Origin: Entrophospora sp. SA101
Lineage: Eukaryota > Glomeromycota > Glomeromycetes > Entrophosporales > Entrophosporaceae
DNA: 64,000 nucleotides
Assembly: GCA_958430865.1 (NCBI GenBank)
Contig: CAUDNR010000890.1
Span: 29,406 to 93,405 of the forward strand
Direction: 5' to 3'
Shown in pieces: positions 60,613-64,000 of the stretch. Position numbers and translations under genes: made by a program. Below the pieces are notes generated by a model. That model was not told the origin of the DNA and did not search any database. It saw only the letters and a program-made list of their open reading frames with translations. How positions within the stretch are numbered: the first letter of the stretch is position 1; each line of letters begins with the position of its first letter.

Positions 60613-61407
60613 TTATGAAGAAGGAGTAAATTTTTTAATTACTCAAATTAGAAGAAGCACTAAAATAGTTCCTGCCGCACTACAAATAATAGCCCCTTTT
60701 CAGTGCTGTTTTAGCCAAGAAACATAAGAAGTATTAGTATTATCGGTATTATCATTTTTTGAAAGTTTATGGGGCGGAATACTATTTATTAAATCTAAAT
60801 CTTCTTGCACAATTGATTTTTCTTTCTTTAATTCTTCTTTTTCATCGGAAGTTAATTCTTGATATTCTCTTAATCATTCTTCTAATTTTTTTTTAATATT
60901 TTTATCATCTTTAATTATTTGAATATAAGCCATTTCTTTTGAATTCGTTCGTCAATTATTGGTAAAATCCTTAGCCTCTCTTTTCAGGCGAAAAGGACGG
61001 GTTTGCTCCGTACACCATTCCTCATAAATTTGTTCCAACGTTTTCCAAGTTTCTTCTTTCATATCGGAATCTCGACCGTTCTTTTTCAGTCCAAAACGAG
61101 TTTTTTCTTTTTCGGGAAAGGCTTGCTCTAAATCTTTTAATGTTGTCCCACTATTACTATCAGTATAAGTTAAATCGGGTAATTCGTAATACTTATTATT
61201 GCTAATAATACTTTTGTTTTTATTATTTTTAATACTGTCCAGCAGTTCTGCTAACACTATTTCTAAATCTCCCACTACATCACTTCCTAAGGAGTATTTA
61301 GTTTTAAATTCCTCTTTAAGAACATATTTCATGTCTTTACCAGAGGTGGTGGAAGGAGAAATAATGTTTTCTTTTAAGTATTTTTCAAAACTATTTCAGT
61401 CAGTCAT
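60613..61407 (-). CDS. Hypothetical tail-anchored protein
   Basis: The product is 264 residues. MTDWNSFEKYLKENIISPST opens a helical, charged chain with no recognisable domain; a K/E-rich segment lies near 175-205 and the last helix is GAIICSAAGTILVLLLIWVI. Four bases separate it from the next gene, so it is the likely first gene of a minus-strand operon extending to 57 kb. Confidence 0.6.
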
Positions 61408-61577
61408 AAATTATAAAATATTACTTCTTCCTTGGTTAGAGAACGGGGAGAATAGGTTAAATGATTGGTTTTCCATATATTTAATTTTATGATGACGTGT
61501 GCTAACATTAGTTGATGTGTCTAAAATATTAAATATATGAAAGTGCAAACGAAAATGGTCTCAACATCAAATAATCT

Positions 61578-62054
61578 ATGTGAGGAATTTTAATATTCTT
61601 AGCCTCAGTGGCCGGAGCCGCAGCCCTAACCTGATTTATGGTCTTAGAAACTAATGGTAGTAAACTAAAAAAAGAGGATATTGCTCTTTATAAGGAAATT
61701 AGCGAAAAAAAAGATGAAGATGATTATTTTAAAACTACCATTGAAGCGACCGAAAAACTGAAAGAGCAGTCGGAAACAACTTTAAAGGAATTAGAAAGCA
61801 AGATAGAAAGTAAAGATTTAGATGCTAACAATGAAACTACCAAGAAAACATTAAAAGCCAGCAAAGATAATATTGCTAAACACCAAACCAAAATTAATTA
61901 TTTAAAAATCATTCAAGCTAAGGGTTTAAATGGTATTGATTGGTCACTGACTAATATCTTATATTCCGGCGGAACATTTCTTGTAGCCGCAGTAATTTTG
62001 AATTATCTGTTGAAACAATTATTGAAAGTAGTAAAACCCAACAAAAATGAATAG
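61578..62054 (+). CDS. Hypothetical membrane protein, helices at both ends
   Basis: The product is 158 residues. The N-terminal helix (GILIFLASVAGAAALTWFMV) could be a signal anchor. A K/E/T-rich helical middle follows, then a second helix (ILYSGGTFLVAAVILNYLL). Layout matches the gene at 62522. It is the first gene of the small Trp-rich cassette. Confidence 0.55.
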
Positions 62055-62071
62055 AAAAGTAAAAAAAACAC

Positions 62072-62224
62072 ATGAATTTTAAAAATATTTGAACTTGAAT
62101 AAGTGGTAAATTTTGGTGAGTAGTTAGTGAAGGTGGTTGGTGAAAGCTTTTGCTGTCGGCTTTTATCCTTTTGGTGATTTATTTTGTAGTAATGCGTTTA
62201 ATTAGAGGAGCAAAAAAAGAATAA
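62072..62224 (+). CDS. Small Trp-rich membrane protein
   Basis: The product is 50 residues: MNFKNIWTWISGKFWWVVSE, then a helix LLLSAFILLVIYFVVM and a basic tail RLIRGAKKE. Amphipathic N terminus, one helix and a basic C terminus match the plan of filamentous-phage major coat proteins, but there is no acidic N-terminal stretch. Confidence 0.5.
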
Positions 62225-62226
62225 TC

Positions 62227-62409
62227 ATGAATCCGATAACATTTTTTTTTGAAAATTTGGGATGTCTTTTCGAAGGTCCGAACAGCAAAATGGGTTGAGT
62301 AAAAATTGATTCCTGAGGTTGAGTAATGCTGGGGGTAATTGCCTTTATCCTCATTATTTTTCTTATTTGGTTAATAAGATTACTTTTAAGTTTAACTCGT
62401 GCCGATTAA
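62227..62409 (+). CDS. Small Trp-rich membrane protein
   Basis: The product is 60 residues (MNPITFFFENLGCLFEGPNS, then WGWVMLGVIAFILIIFLIWL). It starts 2 nt after the previous stop codon. One helix and a short basic-then-acidic tail. Family unknown. Confidence 0.5.
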
Positions 62410-62422
62410 TGAATTTTGTTTC

Positions 62423-62478
62423 ATTTTCCCATAGGAAAATCTGAGATAAGGCTCCATGCCATGAGGTTGGGCATCCTC
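62423..62478. other. Cluster of small hairpins between two cassette genes
   Basis: ATTTTCC/GGAAAAT (62423-62440) makes a 7-bp stem with a 4-nt loop. ATGCC/GGCAT (62456-62474) and GAGG/CCTC (62463-62478) are mutually exclusive or pseudoknotted stems. There is no T run, so it is not a classical terminator. It could be a translation-control element or an RNA processing site. Confidence 0.35.
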
Positions 62479-62521
62479 TAATCTGCCCTTTAAGAAATTA
62501 AACAAGAAAAACAAATAGAAT

Positions 62522-62941
62522 ATGAATTTAATAATTTTAATAATAAGCACAATAATAGCATTAGCAGTCGGTTATTTTTTCCTCCGGTGGTGAAGCACCA
62601 CCCCCAAAGAGAAAATTGTGGCTGCGGCCAAGAGTAAGGAAAAAAAGAAAGATGACTTTAAAACCTTACTGGATAGTTTGTTAGATGATAAAACTCCTAA
62701 AGACATGAAAGAAGAATTAACCAATGAATTAAGTAAATCAGGCGTGAGTGAAGAAAAGCAAGCATTTATCAAGGAAGCTCAAGCTATCCTCCAAGAAGTA
62801 AAGACTAAGGAAGCATTGGACCAAAAAGCCTACTCTTACTGAGATTACGGTTATGCGACTGGTGTTTTACTGGTAGTTACTGGATTAGTATTTTGACTAA
62901 TTAAATGGATGGTTGGCAGTGCCAAAAGTGGTAATGAATAA
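62522..62941 (+). CDS. Hypothetical membrane protein, helices at both ends
   Basis: The product is 139 residues. An N-terminal helix (LIILIISTIIALAVGYFFLR), a charged middle (DDFKTLLDSLLDDKTPKDMK) and a C-terminal helix (ATGVLLVVTGLVFWLIKWMV). Same plan as the protein at 61578, so the cassette may contain a duplication. Confidence 0.55.
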
Positions 62942-62970
62942 AAGAGGAAAATATTTATTGAAATAATTGT

Positions 62971-63153
62971 ATGTTAGACGGAATTAAAAATTGATTTAAT
63001 TGACCCAAAGGCGGGATAAAAAATGTTAGTGAGTTTGGCACTTACTTCTGAGCTAATAAATGGGCTTTGCTGGCCTTGGCGGCCGGAATTTTGTTTGCTT
63101 TGTGAATAATAAAGAAAATAATTGGTTTCTTTTTTGGTAGCAAGAATAGTTAG
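62971..63153 (+). CDS. Small Trp-rich membrane protein
   Basis: The product is 60 residues (MLDGIKNWFNWPKGGIKNVS, then ALLALAAGILFALWIIKKII). Again an amphipathic N terminus, one helix and a Lys/Gly tail. Of the small cassette proteins it is the closest in plan to an inovirus coat protein. Confidence 0.5.
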
Positions 63154-63216
63154 CAGATTATTTTATTAGAGATTAAATTGTATGAAAGAAAAAATTAAAG
63201 AAATTATAAGAAAAAT

Positions 63217-63827
63217 ATGGTAGCTCCAATATTAGTAGTAGGCATAGTTAAAGCTATTCCGTGAATAGTGGGAGGAATTGCAGCGGTGTATGGCACCAAA
63301 AAAATTACTGAGGCTTTTGGTAGCACGCCTGCGAATGATATTAAACAAGTTCCTGGATTAGAAAAAATACCTCCCAAGCAACTTTATCAAGACAGAAAAG
63401 ATTGAAGAAAAGATCGGATTGAATATCACAAGAAAAGAAACAGAAAAAAACAAGATGAAATTGACAAACTAAACAAAAAAGTTGAACTCGAACAAGAAGA
63501 AAAGACCAAATTAGCTCAACAAAAACAAAACACTGATGACCCTGCTGAGAAAAGTAGAATAGATGCATTAATTGCAACTCATAACAAAAATATTGCTGGT
63601 TTTCAAAGCGAAATTAGTAAATTGAAAAAGGAGATGAAAAAGTTGATAATATTTACCAAGGATTTGATGACAATTTAAGTCAAGAACAATTTGTAGCTGA
63701 GTCTAATTCTATTAATTGAACTAGTTACAAAAACTGAGGGATATTCGCTGTTTGCATTATTTTAGGAATAATGCTAATTGGCTTTGTGAAAAAACTTCTT
63801 AGCGGATTTCTTGCTTCTCTTAAATAA
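63217..63827 (+). pseudogene. Membrane protein with coiled coil, frameshifted
   Basis: The start (MVAPILVVGIVKAIPWIVGG) is a hydrophobic helix, followed by a K/Q/E coiled coil. Near 63630 the frame changes at a short A run. The downstream frame then gives QGFDDNLSQEQFVAESNSIN and a second helix (IFAVCIILGIMLIGFVKKLL). One base is missing relative to a continuous gene of about 203 codons. It is the last full gene of the cassette. Confidence 0.5.
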
Positions 63828-63853
63828 AAAAAATGGGAGTTAACTAATCTCCC
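63826..63853 (-). terminator. Hairpin with T8 on the minus strand
   Basis: GGGAG (63835-63839) and CTCCC (63849-63853) pair around a 9-nt loop. On the minus strand the stem is followed by TTTTTTTT, so it would terminate transcription arriving from the right. On the plus strand the same stem follows the last cassette gene but lacks a T run. Confidence 0.4.
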
Positions 63854-63932
63854 TTAAAAAAAATTAGTCTAATGGATAACAATTTCGAATTCAAAGATGA
63901 TTATTAGTATAGTCCTTAAATCAAAAAGTAAA

Positions 63933-64000
63933 ATGGTAAGTTCGGTCTTGATAAGAGGCTCAATCCCAAATAAATACTTCCCTAATACCGTGTTTTTTCC
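63933..64000 (+). CDS. Possible start of a further gene (runs off the window)
   Basis: An ATG at 63933 opens at least 22 codons (MVSSVLIRGSIPNKYFPNTV). No ribosome-binding site stands out. It is too short to identify. Confidence 0.25.
   Translation, partial: MVSSVLIRGSIPNKYFPNTVFF

Noticed and set aside
1..64000. Complete insertion sequences or rRNA genes
   Set aside because: No DDE, HUH or Y1 transposase frame and no 16S, 23S or 5S core sequence was recognised on either strand under code 4.

Overview
The window reads as low-GC DNA from a mollicute-like bacterium that translates UGA as tryptophan. Nearly every conserved gene (prmC, rnj, ligA, der, rplT, dnaE, ychF) has in-frame TGA where family members carry Trp, and a tRNA-Trp with anticodon UCA lies at 2740-2815. 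All reading frames below therefore use genetic code 4. The accessory set (a Ulp1/SUMO-type cysteine protease, AIG1/GIMAP-like GTPases, leucine-rich-repeat proteins, J-domain proteins with a C-terminal membrane anchor) resembles what has been reported for the Mollicutes-related endobacteria of arbuscular mycorrhizal fungi (Candidatus Moeniiplasma). That assignment is an inference from gene content. A 10-N gap at 41815-41824 shows that this is a scaffold.

Layout. 1-3.9 kb: prmC, an HU-like gene, a thioredoxin and a tRNA cluster (Phe, Gly, Glu, Trp, Leu, Asp). 3.9-18 kb: mostly core functions (RNase J, ABC exporter, NAD-dependent DNA ligase, Der, L33, L20, L3) interleaved with membrane proteins of unknown role and a membrane-anchored Lon-type protease domain broken by two frameshifts. 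18-26.6 kb: a defence and stress island with a DUF2130 nuclease-like gene, one CRISPR repeat-spacer-repeat unit, a single reading frame encoding Cas1 and Cas2, remnants of MazEF and of a type III restriction enzyme, an OLD-family ATPase/nuclease, a HEPN-MNT pair and a Lon-type AAA+ module with a C-terminal membrane anchor. 26.7-37.7 kb: rpsF-ssb-rpsR, a broken J-domain gene, dnaE, ndk, a rhodanese, an SNF2 helicase and ychF. 38-45 kb: toxin-antitoxin-like pairs, HU, small membrane proteins and gene fragments.

45-61.4 kb is a nearly unidirectional minus-strand block. It encodes a J-domain protein, two AIG1-like GTPases, an LRR protein carrying what looks like a circularly permuted macro domain, a Ulp1-like protease, and a series of LRR or coiled-coil proteins that mostly end in one membrane helix. 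Many of these genes are separated by only a few bases or overlap, so they probably form operons. A 340-nt stretch of perfect hairpins without a convincing gene (52005-52343) lies inside this block. 61.6-63.8 kb, on the plus strand, is a cassette of small Trp-rich single-helix membrane proteins that recalls filamentous-phage coat gene clusters.

Two themes run through the window. First, frameshifts and stops fall in accessory genes (J-domain, Lon modules, HigB, the 49.5 kb gene), while the core genes between them are intact. Second, long A/T homopolymers of 10 to 22 nt sit inside or just upstream of accessory genes. In two paralogous coiled-coil genes the tract is one base short of joining two overlapping frames, which suggests phase variation or transcriptional slippage, or homopolymer errors in the assembly. 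Many accessory products have a C-terminal membrane helix and no signal peptide. How they would act on a host is unknown.
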